This document shows positions 18,655 to 26,833 of a DNA stretch of 64,000 nucleotides, piece by piece; within the stretch, counting starts at the first letter, position 1, and each line of letters begins with the position of its first letter. The notes below the pieces were generated by a model, which saw nothing but the letters and a program-made list of their open reading frames with translations, made no database searches and was not told where the DNA came from. Origin of the DNA: Halobaculum sp. XH14 (lineage in GTDB: Archaea > Halobacteriota > Halobacteria > Halobacteriales > Haloferacaceae); contig NZ_CP134949.1 of the NCBI RefSeq assembly GCF_032116555.1, positions 434,001 through 498,000 of the forward strand, in the 5' to 3' direction. The position numbers and the translations under genes are program-made.

Positions 18655-19195
18655 TGTGAGTGCGGCGTTCGTTTCGAAAGCCCCCGCGGCTGTCGGCTCG
18701 GTGCGGCCGCTGTGCTCCTCGGCTCGCTCCCTCCGGTCGCTCGCCTGCGGTGCTTGACGGTCCGCGCCTGCGCCGACGTACGGGAGAGCGTGCTCTCCCG
18801 AATTCACGGGCGCAAGCGCCCGTGAACGCCGCGGCCCCGGTCAGTCCCACCCACCGCACGGCACCGTGCCATCCCCAGCCGACGAGGCCCCTCCCTGCGG
18901 TCGGGACCTCGCCTTCCCTCGGAGCACGCTCCTCGGAACTCACCCTCGTGGTTCGAAAGACGCCAGGGCGTCTTTCGTCAGTACGGGAAACCGACGGTTC
19001 CCCGTCAGCGGTCGGATTCCGTCGGAATCCGACGGCATCACGAAACTCTTCGATTTTCGAACGACTCCGCTCGCGTGAATAGCCTCCTGTGCTCCTCGCG
19101 TGCGCTCGCTCCGCTTGGCCGTTCACGAGACGCACGGCGTCTCGTGAGCTCACGAGAGCAACGCTCTCGTGAACGCCGCGCGCCAGCCGGCTGAT
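18655..19195 (-). repeat. Modular intergenic hairpin element, copy E (reverse orientation, at least seven hairpins)
   Basis: The 750-bp gap 18608-19357 has no credible gene. It carries a chain of short palindromes: 18780-18799 (CGGGAGAGC..GCTCTCCCG), 18802-18825 (TTCACGGGCGC-AA-, 11-bp perfect arms), 18954-18977 (CGAAAGACGC..GCGTCTTTCG) and 18983-19005 (ACGGGAAACCG.., one mismatch). The chain continues at 19011-19033 (GTCGGATTCC..GGAATCCGAC), 19124-19146 (CACGAGACGC..GCGTCTCGTG) and 19151-19171 (CACGAGAGC..GCTCTCGTG). Reversed family blocks GAAAGCCCCCGCGGC (near 18675) and CCGGTCAGTCCCACCCACCG (near 18835) flank the first hairpins. Confidence 0.8.
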
Positions 19196-19357
19196 CCCCG
19201 ACACCCCTCCCGGTGGCGAAGGTTCAAATCGGAGAACGGGACCACCCCACCCGTGCGGTGAATCACGCCCGGGGCGGGCAGCGGTAGCGCGACGCCGACG
19301 CCCCGTGGGCCGCGGTGGCGTCGCCTGTTCGCCAGTCCTGAGCCGCGGCTCCGTTCG

Positions 19358-19903
19358 CTACTCCTCGTCGGCGGACGGTCCGTCGTCGCCGCCCGTCTCC
19401 TCGCGTTCCTCGTCGTCGAACCCGCCGGGCAGGAGGTTGTCCGGCTCCTCCTGGGAGAAGACGACGCGCTGGGAGTCGTCGAGCGGCCGGAGGAACGTCC
19501 GCATCTCGCCGCGTGCGGCGACGCGTTTCAGCATCTCGTTCGCCTCGCGGCGCGCGTAGTACAGCGGAAACACGACGACGAGCCCCTCGTCGGGCGCCTT
19601 CATCGCGACCACGAGAAAGACGACGTCGGCCTCCTCCCCGCGGTAGGCGTCGTACTCGTCGAACGCCGCGTCCTCGACTAGCTCCTCCAGCTCCCGGAAC
19701 TCGTCGCCGGGGAGCAGCACGTCGAGCCCCATGCGATCCGACTCGACCCGCGCCGAGGCGGTCGGGAGCGCCGTCACGTCGCCCGGGTGGAGCTCCAGCG
19801 CCTCCCAGCCGGCGTCGCGGTACTCGGCTGCGGTCGCCTCCATGTCTTCCCTGACCGCGTCCCAGCGATCCTCGACGCCAGAGAGCGGGTGACTACCGGC
19901 CAT
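19358..19903 (-). CDS. Conserved haloarchaeal protein of unknown function
   Basis: 181 aa from the ATG at 19903; longer in-frame starts up to 20047 would overlap pyrC. Soluble and very acidic, with no signal or membrane segment. Recognisable stretches are DRWDAVREDMEATAAEYRDAGWEALELHPGD-type N-terminus, VVFLVVAMKAPDEGLVVVFP and YYARREANEMLKRVAARGE, ending in an acidic tail. The look is of a small alpha/beta protein widely kept in haloarchaea, but I do not recognise a function. It is codirectional with, and just downstream of, dihydroorotase (49 bp gap), so it may be cotranscribed. Confidence 0.75.
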   Translation of the reverse strand: MAGSHPLSGVEDRWDAVREDMEATAAEYRDAGWEALELHPGDVTALPTASARVESDRMGLDVLLPGDEFRELEELVEDAAFDEYDAYRGEEADVVFLVVAMKAPDEGLVVVFPLYYARREANEMLKRVAARGEMRTFLRPLDDSQRVVFSQEEPDNLLPGGFDDEEREETGGDDGPSADEE

Positions 19904-19952
19904 GGGCGTGGTTCGGGGCGCGGCGGGTGAAAACGGTTGCCTTCGGCCCGGC

Positions 19953-21290
19953 TCAGCGGCGGACGTTCCGACCCACGGCGTCACCGAACGCTTCCTCGCC
20001 GCGCTCGTCCACCTCGTCGCGTCCGTCCACCTCGCCGCCTCCCCCACGAGCGTCCCGACCGTCGTACACCACGGTCCCGCGAACCAGCGTCAGCGACGGG
20101 AACACTCCCGTGAACCCCTCGAACGGCGTCCAGCCGCAGTTCGAGTGGAGGTCCTCGCCGCGGATCCGCCGGGCGTCGTCCAGATCGACCAGCACGAGGT
20201 CGGCGTCCCGGCCCCCCTCGATCCGGCCTTTCCGCGGGAGGTCGAAGATCTGGGCTGGGTTCGCCGCGGTCAGGTCGCGGACGCGCTCGAGCCCCAGGCG
20301 GCCCTCGCGGACCTCGTTCAGCAGGAGCGGCAGCATCGTCTCGACGCCCGGCACGCCCGACGGCGCGTCCCAGACGCTCGCGTCCTTCTCTGCGCGGGTG
20401 TGGGGGGCGTGGTCGGTGGCGACGACGTCGACCGTGCCGTCGCGGACGCGCTCGACGAGTGCCTCCCGGCACGACTCGTCACGCAACGGCGGGTTCATCC
20501 GCCCGAACGTGCCCAGTTCCGGGAGGTCATCGCGCGAGAGGAACAGGTGGTGGGGCGTCACCTCGCAGGTCGCGCCCGCGTCGCTCGCCGCGTCGACCCC
20601 CTCCGGCGTCGAGGTGTGCGCGATGTGGACGTCGGCCTCCGAGTCCGCTCCAACGTCAAGGGCGCGTTCGACGGCGGCGGCCTCGGCCTCCGGAGTCCGG
20701 AAGGCGCTCCAGGCGTCGGGATCGTCGCGGGCTTTCACACTCTCGTCGAACAGGTCGGCGTCCTCCGCGTGGACGGTCACGGTCACGTCGTGTGCTGCCG
20801 CCCGCGCGACGGCGTCGGCGAACAGGTCCGCCTCGATGCCCATGTCGCCCGTCGAGTCCGCGAGGAACACCTCACCGAGCGCGAACAGCGGCCGGTCGAA
20901 CAGCGAGTCGGGGTCCCAGTCGGCCGTGACGCCGCCGTTGAGCCCGTAGTCGACCAGGGAGTCGGCCGCGAGGTCGGCCTTCCGGTCGAACGAAGCGCCG
21001 GAGGTGGTCGGCGGGTCGGTGTTCGGCTGGTCGACGACGGTCGTCACCCCGCCCGCCGCCGCCGAGCGCGACCCGGTCGTCCAGTCCTCCTTGTGTGAAA
21101 AGCCGGGCTCCCGGAAGTGGACGTGGACGTCGATGGCGCCCGGAAGGAGGTGGAACCGTCCGGCGTCGACGACCGACCCGCCGTTCTCCGGGTCGAGCGC
21201 CCCGCCGTCAGCGACCTCGGCGATCTCCCCATCGGCGACGCGAACGTCCCGGACCCGGCCGTCCGCGAGCGTGGCCTGCTGAAACAGCAT
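19953..21290 (-). CDS. pyrC: Dihydroorotase
   Basis: 445 aa amidohydrolase of pyrimidine synthesis (carbamoyl-aspartate to dihydroorotate). Metal-binding DVHVHFREPGF (His56, His58), then HKEDWTTGSRSAAAGGVTTV, VTVHAEDADLF, HIAHTSTPEGVDA and VATDHAPHTRAEKD are in the expected order, as in the AllB/PyrC subgroup. The C-terminal NPAQIFDLPRKGRIEGGRDA is also typical. Allantoinase is the main alternative, but haloarchaea normally carry this form as pyrC. Confidence 0.9.
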   Translation of the reverse strand: MLFQQATLADGRVRDVRVADGEIAEVADGGALDPENGGSVVDAGRFHLLPGAIDVHVHFREPGFSHKEDWTTGSRSAAAGGVTTVVDQPNTDPPTTSGASFDRKADLAADSLVDYGLNGGVTADWDPDSLFDRPLFALGEVFLADSTGDMGIEADLFADAVARAAAHDVTVTVHAEDADLFDESVKARDDPDAWSAFRTPEAEAAAVERALDVGADSEADVHIAHTSTPEGVDAASDAGATCEVTPHHLFLSRDDLPELGTFGRMNPPLRDESCREALVERVRDGTVDVVATDHAPHTRAEKDASVWDAPSGVPGVETMLPLLLNEVREGRLGLERVRDLTAANPAQIFDLPRKGRIEGGRDADLVLVDLDDARRIRGEDLHSNCGWTPFEGFTGVFPSLTLVRGTVVYDGRDARGGGGEVDGRDEVDERGEEAFGDAVGRNVRR

Positions 21291-21405
21291 TTGCCCGGAC
21301 TGGGCGACGGCGGGTGGTAAGTGCCGCGGTCAGTCTCGACTGGCGGCTTGCTCGGAATGGCGATGCCGAAATCGCCCCGGCAGCAGCCGTCCACTTTGCG
21401 GGAAA

Positions 21406-21501
21406 GACGACGGAGAGACGCTTCACCAAGGTGACGACGGAGAGACGCTTCACCAAGGTGACGACGGAGAGACGCTTCACCAAGGTGACGACGGAGAGAC
21501 G
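21406..21501. repeat. 27-bp tandem repeat, three full units and a partial fourth
   Basis: Units start at 21406, 21433, 21460 and 21487, each beginning GACGACGGAGAGACG and ending CTTCACCAAGGT; the fourth stops after 15 bp. The units are identical as far as they go. They lie between the divergent-side ends of pyrC (start at 21290) and aconitase (stop at 21589), so upstream of pyrC. The 27-bp period keeps one reading frame open across the repeats, but no start or codon bias supports a gene. Confidence 0.9.
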
Positions 21502-21588
21502 AGAGGACCGAACGAGCGGTCGGTCGACGAGGGGAGTAGTCGCGCGAACGAAGAACGGTCGGAAGTCGGCGAACGATCCGCGACCCGA

Positions 21589-23577
21589 CTAGTCGTCCGC
21601 GGGGGCCGCGCCGCTCGATCCCGTGTCGTGCTGTGCCTTCGTCCAGGACAGCTTGCCGCCGGCCGCGAGGATGTCGCGTTCGCGTTCGGAGGCGTCGAGC
21701 GTGGCGGTCGCCTCCCAGTCGTCGTTCACGCGGACCGTGAACTCCTCCTGGCCCGAGCGGACGCCCTCGCCGACGTCGTCGACGATCTCGATGTCGTCGC
21801 CCTGTTCGATGCGCTCGTAGGTGTCCTGGTCGATGCTGAGCGGGGCGAGTCCGAAGTTGAACAGGTTCGCCTTGTGGATGCGGGCGAACGACTGGGCGAG
21901 CACCGCCTCGACGCCGAGGTACATCGGGCACAGTGCCGCGTGTTCGCGCGAGGAGCCCTGGCCGTAGTTCTCGCCGGCGACGAGGAAGCCGCCGTCGGCG
22001 TCACGGGCGCGCTGGGCGAACGTGTCGTCGACGCGCGAGAGCGTGAACTCCGAGAGGCGTTCGATGTTCGAGCGGAACTTGAGGATGTCCGCGGTCGCCG
22101 GGATGATGTGGTCGGTCGTGATGTTGTCGACCATCTTCAGGAGCGCCTCGCCCTCGATGTCGGAGGCGAGCTCGTCCTTCAGGGGCACGTCGCCGATGTT
22201 CGGCCCCTTGATGAGGTCGTCGTCGACCGCCTCGTCCGGCCCGATGATGTCCGGGTCGGACTCGCCCATGCCCGGGCCGTAGGCGTCGCCCATCTCGAAG
22301 CCGGGCGCCTCGAGGTCGCCGAGCTCGTCGGCGAGGTCGCGCGGGTCGACGATCTCGCCGGCGATGGCCGCCGCGGTGGCGACCTCGGGCGAGCAGAGGT
22401 AGACCGCGTCGTCCTCGATGCCCGAGCGGCCCTCGAAGTTCCGGTTGAACGTGCGCAGCGAGACGGAGTCGGAGGCGGGGACGTGACCGATGCCGATGCA
22501 GGCGCCACAGGTCGCCTCGGAGAAGTTGACGCCGGCGGCCATCAGCTCGGCCGTCCAGCCCTCGCGGGCGAGCATCTCGGAGGCCTGCTTCGAGCCGGGC
22601 GCGATGATCATCTCGGTCTTCTTGGCGACCTCGCGGCCCTTCAGCATCTTCGCGCCGGGGAGGATGTCCTCGTAGGCGCCGTTCGTACAGGAGCCGATGA
22701 TGACCTGCTCGACGTCGGTGCCGGCGACCTCGCTCACGGGCACGACGTTGTCGGGCATCGACGGCGTCGCGATGAGCGGCTCCAGCGAGGAGAGGTCGAC
22801 CTCGATGGTCTCTGCGTACTCGGCGTCCTCGTCGGGCGCGAGGTCGACGTACTCCTCCTCGCGGTCCTGGAGCGCGAGCCACTCCTCCGTCTTCTCGTCG
22901 GTGGCGAAGATGGAGGAGGTCGCGCCGAGCTCCGTGCCGAGGTTCGTGATGGTCGTGCGCTCGGGGATGGTGAGCGACTCCGCGCCCTCGCCGGTGTACT
23001 CGAGCACCTTGCCGACGCCGCCCTTGACGGTCAGCTCGCCCAGCAGGTGGAGCGCGACGTCCTTCGCGGTCGCCCACTCGGGGAGTTCGCCGGTGAGTTC
23101 GACGTTGACGACCTCGGGCATCTCGACGTAGTAGGGCCCGCCGCCCATCGCCACGGCGATGTCGATGCCGCCGGCGCCGATGGCGAGCTGGCCGAGCCCG
23201 CCGGGCGTCGGCGTGTGCGAGTCGGAGCCGAGCAGGGTCTTGCCCGGCGCCGCGAAGTTCTCCTTGTGGACCTGGTGGCAGATGCCGTTGCCGGGGCGGG
23301 AGAAGTACGCGCCGAACGTGCCCGCGGCCGAACGGAGGAAGCGGTGGTCGTCGGTGTTCTTGAAGTCGAACTGGTACGTCTGGTGGTCGCAGTACTGTGC
23401 GGCCAGCTCAGTCTGGACCTCGTCGAGGTCCAGCGCCTCGAACTGGAGCCAGACCATCGTCCCGGTCGTGTCCTGGGTGAGCACCTGATCGATCTCGATG
23501 CCGATCTCCTCGCCGGGCGTCAGCTCGCCCTCGACGAGATGGTCATCGAGGATCTGCTCGGTAATCGTCTGTCCCAT
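21589..23577 (-). CDS. acn: Aconitate hydratase
   Basis: 662 aa archaeal-type aconitase of the citric acid cycle (citrate to isocitrate). 4Fe-4S ligands are Cys297 in GSCTNGAYED, and Cys357 and Cys360 in TCGACIGIGHVP. The swivelling C-terminal domain has GENYGQGSSREHAAL and FARIHKANLFNFG. The length matches the haloarchaeal family (about 655-660 aa). On the minus strand a TTTATATC box (23603-23610) lies about 29 bp before the ATG, so transcription probably starts at or next to the start codon. Confidence 0.96.
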   Translation of the reverse strand: MGQTITEQILDDHLVEGELTPGEEIGIEIDQVLTQDTTGTMVWLQFEALDLDEVQTELAAQYCDHQTYQFDFKNTDDHRFLRSAAGTFGAYFSRPGNGICHQVHKENFAAPGKTLLGSDSHTPTPGGLGQLAIGAGGIDIAVAMGGGPYYVEMPEVVNVELTGELPEWATAKDVALHLLGELTVKGGVGKVLEYTGEGAESLTIPERTTITNLGTELGATSSIFATDEKTEEWLALQDREEEYVDLAPDEDAEYAETIEVDLSSLEPLIATPSMPDNVVPVSEVAGTDVEQVIIGSCTNGAYEDILPGAKMLKGREVAKKTEMIIAPGSKQASEMLAREGWTAELMAAGVNFSEATCGACIGIGHVPASDSVSLRTFNRNFEGRSGIEDDAVYLCSPEVATAAAIAGEIVDPRDLADELGDLEAPGFEMGDAYGPGMGESDPDIIGPDEAVDDDLIKGPNIGDVPLKDELASDIEGEALLKMVDNITTDHIIPATADILKFRSNIERLSEFTLSRVDDTFAQRARDADGGFLVAGENYGQGSSREHAALCPMYLGVEAVLAQSFARIHKANLFNFGLAPLSIDQDTYERIEQGDDIEIVDDVGEGVRSGQEEFTVRVNDDWEATATLDASERERDILAAGGKLSWTKAQHDTGSSGAAPADD

Positions 23578-23602
23578 ATCGGCCGAATATCGACTTCGCT
23601 CG

Positions 23603-23610
23603 GATATAAA
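23603..23610 (-). promoter_or_regulatory. TATA-like box of the aconitase gene
   Basis: TTTATATC on the minus strand, about 29 bp upstream of the aconitase ATG (23577). This spacing is typical of leaderless haloarchaeal promoters. Confidence 0.6.
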
Positions 23611-23639
23611 TCCGGCGAGTTATGACCCCGACAATCGTG

Positions 23640-23665
23640 AAGAATCGCCGGGTGCGGCGATTCTT
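23640..23665. promoter_or_regulatory. Perfect 10-bp-arm hairpin between aconitase and dUTPase
   Basis: AAGAATCGCC and GGCGATTCTT flank a 6-bp centre (GGGTGC). It sits 63-88 bp upstream of the aconitase start and 80-106 bp upstream of the dUTPase start, in the shared divergent promoter region. It could be an operator for a dimeric regulator or a transcript hairpin. No neighbouring gene identifies the factor. Confidence 0.55.
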
Positions 23666-23745
23666 GCGGCGAATTTTGTGTTCACGCGCCTCCGAGTGGA
23701 CGGCCGACCAGCGCGCTTTTAGCCCCTCTCGGGCCACGCACACGC

Positions 23746-24207
23746 ATGTTCGAATCCGGCGCGTTCGTCGCCGCCCGGCTGGAGCCCGTCACCGGCGAAC
23801 AGGTGCAGCCGAACGGCGTCGACCTCACCCTCGATGGCGTCCACGCCCAGACCGCTCCCGGCCGAGTCTCCACCGACGGGAAGCGCGTGGGCGAGCGGAA
23901 GGAACTCGCCCCGGAGGACGGCTGCTACCGGCTCGACCGTGGCGGCTACGTCGTCGAGTACGGCGAGCGCATCGCCGTTCCCGAGGATCACGTCGGCTTC
24001 GTCTACCCGCGCTCGACGCTGCTGCGCAACTCCTGCATGCTGAACACCGCCGTCTGGGACGCCGGGTACGAGGGCCGCGGCGAGGGCCTCCTGCAGGTCC
24101 ACCATCCGATCGAACTCGAACCGGGCGCTCGCATCGCCCAGTTCGTGCTCGCCGAGGCCGACCACGACGGCGAGTACGACGGCGACTACCAGGGCGAACG
24201 GCTCTGA
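23746..24207 (+). CDS. dut: dUTPase / dCTP-deaminase-family nucleotide hydrolase
   Basis: 153 aa. The trimeric dUTPase/Dcd fold is recognised from QPNGVDLTLDGV, YRLDRGGYVVEYGERIAVPEDHVGFVYPR-type strand order, RSTLLRNSCMLNTAVWDAGY and GEGLLQVHHPIELEPGARIAQFVL. The protein is shorter than dCTP deaminase (about 190 aa) and fits the haloarchaeal dUTP nucleotidohydrolase, which removes dUTP and feeds dTMP synthesis. A TTTTAG box about 28 bp before the ATG is a plausible promoter. It is divergent from aconitase. Confidence 0.85.
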   Translation: MFESGAFVAARLEPVTGEQVQPNGVDLTLDGVHAQTAPGRVSTDGKRVGERKELAPEDGCYRLDRGGYVVEYGERIAVPEDHVGFVYPRSTLLRNSCMLNTAVWDAGYEGRGEGLLQVHHPIELEPGARIAQFVLAEADHDGEYDGDYQGERL

Positions 24208-24345
24208 CCGGGCCGGCCGACCACTTCCCTCCGAACGCGACTCGACGTGACCGGTTCATGTCTTTCAACTAACGTGTATGTCTGACGAAAGATTGTTATC
24301 ACGTGGTTCGCTATCCGGCACCAACACGTCCCCGAGGGAGCGTTC

Positions 24346-26148
24346 ATGTCACAGGGAAGATTGGAACTCCACCGCCGCGCCTTCCGCGAGACGGCGAACC
24401 CGACGCTCATCGCGGACACGGGGTTCATCATCACCGACGCCAACGACGCCCTGCTGGAGCTGACGGGCTACGAGCGCGAGGAGCTCGTCGGCTCGACCCC
24501 GCTGATGCTCATCGACGACGACGGGGTGTACGAGGACGTCATCGACGCGCTCTCGAAGGGGGAGCCGTGGGTCGGCGACTTCGAGTCGACCACGAAGGAC
24601 GGCCGACTCGTCTACGGGAAGGGCTCGGCCGCGCCGCTCGTCGTCGACGGCGAGACGCGGGGCTACGTTGCGGTGTTCACCGACATGACGCGCCACCGGC
24701 GCTACGAGGAGTCGCTCCGCATCCTCAACCGGGTGCTCCGACACAACCTCCGCAACGACGCGAACGTCGTGCTCGGCCACGTCGAGCGCGTCGCGGACGC
24801 CGTCTCGGACCCGGAACTGACCGAGTCGCTCGAAACGGCGGTCGACCGCGTCGAGGACATGCTCGGCCGCGCGCGGACGACGCGGCGCTTCGGCGGCATC
24901 CTCACCGGCGGCGACTCGGAGTCGCTCGCGCCCGTCGACCTCGCCACCGCGGTCGGAGAGGCGCTCGAGGACGCGCCGACCCAGGAGGTCGTCGTCTCGC
25001 TCTCGGGCACCGCGGCCCCCGTCGAGGTGCTCGCGGACGACATGCTCGCCCCCGCGTTGCGCGCGGTCATCGAGAACGCGGTCGAACACAATGACAAGGA
25101 GGTGCCCAGAATCGACATCAGCGTCGACGAGCGCGAGGAGGCGGTCGTCCTCTCGATCGCCGACAACGGTCCGGGCATCGAGCCGCGCCACCACGACCAG
25201 GTGCTCGGCCGCGACGAGCGCACCCAGGTCCAGCACGGCGAGGGGCTGAGCCTCTTTTTCGTCGACCGGCTGATGGAGATGTACGGCGGGACGGTCGACG
25301 TCGGCGCGAACGACCCCGAGGGGACGGTGTTCGACCTCCGCTTCCGCCGCCCGGGGTCCCGGGAACCGGTGCAGGGCGACGCCGACCGCTGGAACGCCAC
25401 GCCGGACGAGCAGGCAGGAAACGGGTCCACCGCGGGCGAAACGACCGGCTCCGCCGCCCCGACGCTGACGGGCGAGGCGGGCGTCGACGAGGTGGCGACC
25501 GACCCGATCACGGAGTGGCCGTCCGGCTCGCGGACCGAGGACTCGGTCCCCCTCGAGGCGTCGGAACCGGGGTCGGAGGACCCCGCAGTCGGGGAGTCGA
25601 CACCAGCCGTCGAGCCGGCATCGGTCGACGCCGGAAACGCGTCCCCGGACGCCTCGGACCCGACCCAGGCATCCAACGTGGACGAGGACCCCCGGGCCGA
25701 CGACCCCCGGGCCGACGACGCCCGCGACGCCGACCGCGCGGCGGCCCTCGCGGCCGCGGCGGCGGGCGAGTCGGTCACGGCCGAGCGCCTGTCGGGAACT
25801 GCTCGCCGACTGCCCGACTCGCTCCGGGTCCTCGGTGAGTACGAGCAGCCCCACCACCTCCTGCGGCTCCGCCGGAGCGGCGGGCTCAGGCAGGACGGCG
25901 ACCTGCTGCTCCGGGGCGACGCGGCGGCGCTTCTCACCGACGACTCGGTCCGGGTCGTCGCCGACGGCTCCGACGGGGGCGAGTGGACCCTGCCGTACGG
26001 GTCGCTGACGGGCGTCGGTCACAGCGGGGACGTGCTCGTGCTCCAGGCCGAACGCGCCCGGATCGAACTGGCGCTCCCCCGGGGCGACGGCGAACCGACG
26101 GTCGTCGACGCGGCCGTGGCGTTCCTGCGGCGCGAACTGACGCGCTGA
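24346..26148 (+). CDS. PAS-domain sensor histidine kinase with an unusual C-terminal extension
   Basis: 600 aa, no membrane segment. Residues 8-118 form a PAS domain (FRETANPTLIADTGFIITDA to GYVAVFTDMTRHRRY). The phospho-acceptor helix follows with His133 in LNRVLRHNLRND, the usual haloarchaeal H-box. The ATPase domain has VIENAVEHND, SIADNGPGIE and HGEGLSLFFVDRLMEMYGG. About 140 residues of Pro/Ser/Asp/Glu-rich linker come next, then a compact domain (about residues 465-600: SLRVLGEYEQPHHLLRLRR, LLLRGDAAALLTDDSVRVV, WTLPYGSLTGVGHSGDVLVL) that looks like a PH/GRAM-type beta fold. That tail is not part of usual haloarchaeal kinases. No response regulator is adjacent. Confidence 0.85.
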   Translation: MSQGRLELHRRAFRETANPTLIADTGFIITDANDALLELTGYEREELVGSTPLMLIDDDGVYEDVIDALSKGEPWVGDFESTTKDGRLVYGKGSAAPLVVDGETRGYVAVFTDMTRHRRYEESLRILNRVLRHNLRNDANVVLGHVERVADAVSDPELTESLETAVDRVEDMLGRARTTRRFGGILTGGDSESLAPVDLATAVGEALEDAPTQEVVVSLSGTAAPVEVLADDMLAPALRAVIENAVEHNDKEVPRIDISVDEREEAVVLSIADNGPGIEPRHHDQVLGRDERTQVQHGEGLSLFFVDRLMEMYGGTVDVGANDPEGTVFDLRFRRPGSREPVQGDADRWNATPDEQAGNGSTAGETTGSAAPTLTGEAGVDEVATDPITEWPSGSRTEDSVPLEASEPGSEDPAVGESTPAVEPASVDAGNASPDASDPTQASNVDEDPRADDPRADDARDADRAAALAAAAAGESVTAERLSGTARRLPDSLRVLGEYEQPHHLLRLRRSGGLRQDGDLLLRGDAAALLTDDSVRVVADGSDGGEWTLPYGSLTGVGHSGDVLVLQAERARIELALPRGDGEPTVVDAAVAFLRRELTR

Positions 26149-26184
26149 ACGACGGGCGACGATTCCGGACTTGCGGGTGGCGGT

Positions 26185-26455
26185 CGGCGGTCACGCGAGC
26201 GGAGTCGTTCGAAAGGCGCTTCGCGCCTTTCGTGATGACGAGGGAGCTTCGCTCCCTCGAACCACGAGGGTGACGTCACGGGACCGGAGGTCCCGGGTAA
26301 CGCGTGACTCGAACCCCCTCGTGGGGTGAGCAGCCGCGCGCGAGGGGTGAGAAGCGCAGCGAGCCTGCGAGCGAGCATCGCAAGCGGCTGCTCACGCGAG
26401 CGGAGCGAGGGTGAGTTCCGAGGAGCTCGCTCCGAGGTAAGGGAGGGCGAGGCCG
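26185..26455 (+). repeat. Modular intergenic hairpin element, copy F
   Basis: Downstream of the histidine kinase gene. Hairpins: CGAAAGGCGC-TTC-GCGCCTTTCG (near 26208-26231), GAGGGAGC-TTC-GCTCCCTC (near 26239-26258) and CGGGACCGGAGGTCCCG (near 26279-26296). Family blocks follow: GTGAGCAGCCGCGCGCGAGG, GCTCACGCGAGCGGAGCGAG and CCGAGGAGCTCGCTCCGAGG. The GGGTGGGACTGAAAG block is absent in this copy. Confidence 0.7.
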
Positions 26456-26560
26456 AAATCACCGCCAGGGGTAGTGATCTGCTGCCCGGTAACTGAATTT
26501 GTGACGTTGCCCGGACTACCTCCGTTCTATCGAGGATCGAGTTCAACGGGGAAGGAGAGA

Positions 26561-26640
26561 TGGGAGGGATTCGAACCACGCCGAGACGGTCGCCTCGCTG
26601 TCGCTCGGCGCTGCGTCTCGTCTCCGTCGAATCCCTCCCA
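26561..26640. repeat. 80-bp hairpin-like element whose arms copy the 3' end of tRNA-Lys
   Basis: Left arm TGGGAGGGATTCGA (26561-26574; the direct match to the tRNA extends to 26577) and right arm TCGAATCCCTCCCA (26627-26640) are perfect 14-bp inverted repeats. A second inner pair CGAGACG (26582-26588) and CGTCTCG (26614-26620) lies inside. The arms equal the T-arm/acceptor end of the tRNA-Lys gene just to the right. The right arm plus AGCCCGTTTT continues the identity, in inverted orientation, into the tRNA terminator at 26688-26700. Confidence 0.75.
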
Positions 26641-26695
26641 GCCCGTTTTCGGCGACGCGGCTCCTCGCTTCGCTCGTCCGTGGTGCCCCGAAAAA

Positions 26696-26769
26696 CGGGC
26701 TGGGAGGGATTCGAACCCCCGACCGTCCGGTTAAAAGCCGGACGCTCTCCCTAACTGAGCTACCAGCCC
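26696..26769 (-). tRNA. tRNA-Lys (anticodon UUU)
   Basis: On the minus strand the 5' acceptor GGGCTGG (from 26769) pairs with CCAGCCC (to 26697) and the discriminator is G at 26696. D-arm TAGCTCAGTTAGG, anticodon stem CCGGC / GCCGG enclosing loop TTTTAAC (anticodon TTT), and T-arm GGGGGTTCGAATCCC are all canonical. A run of T's follows on the minus strand as a terminator. No intron and no encoded CCA. Confidence 0.95.
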
Positions 26770-26833
26770 TCGCCCGGACTTGCCGGCGTGCCCGCATAAG
26801 CGTTTACGATACAGCCGCCACCCGAATCCACCA

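Noticed and set aside
21406-21501. Possible second small CRISPR array
   Set aside because: The units are directly adjacent with no spacers, so it is a plain tandem repeat.
21095-21592. Open frame containing repeated TTERRFTKV, a possible repeat protein
   Set aside because: The frame overlaps the pyrC start on the other strand, lacks a start context, and the peptide repeat follows simply from a 27-bp DNA repeat.
21628-23625. 665-codon open frame antisense to aconitase
   Set aside because: Long antisense frames are common in GC-rich haloarchaeal genes. Aconitase is unmistakable on the other strand.
26561-26652. Second tRNA gene next to tRNA-Lys
   Set aside because: Only the T-arm and acceptor end are present; there is no D-arm or anticodon arm in either orientation.
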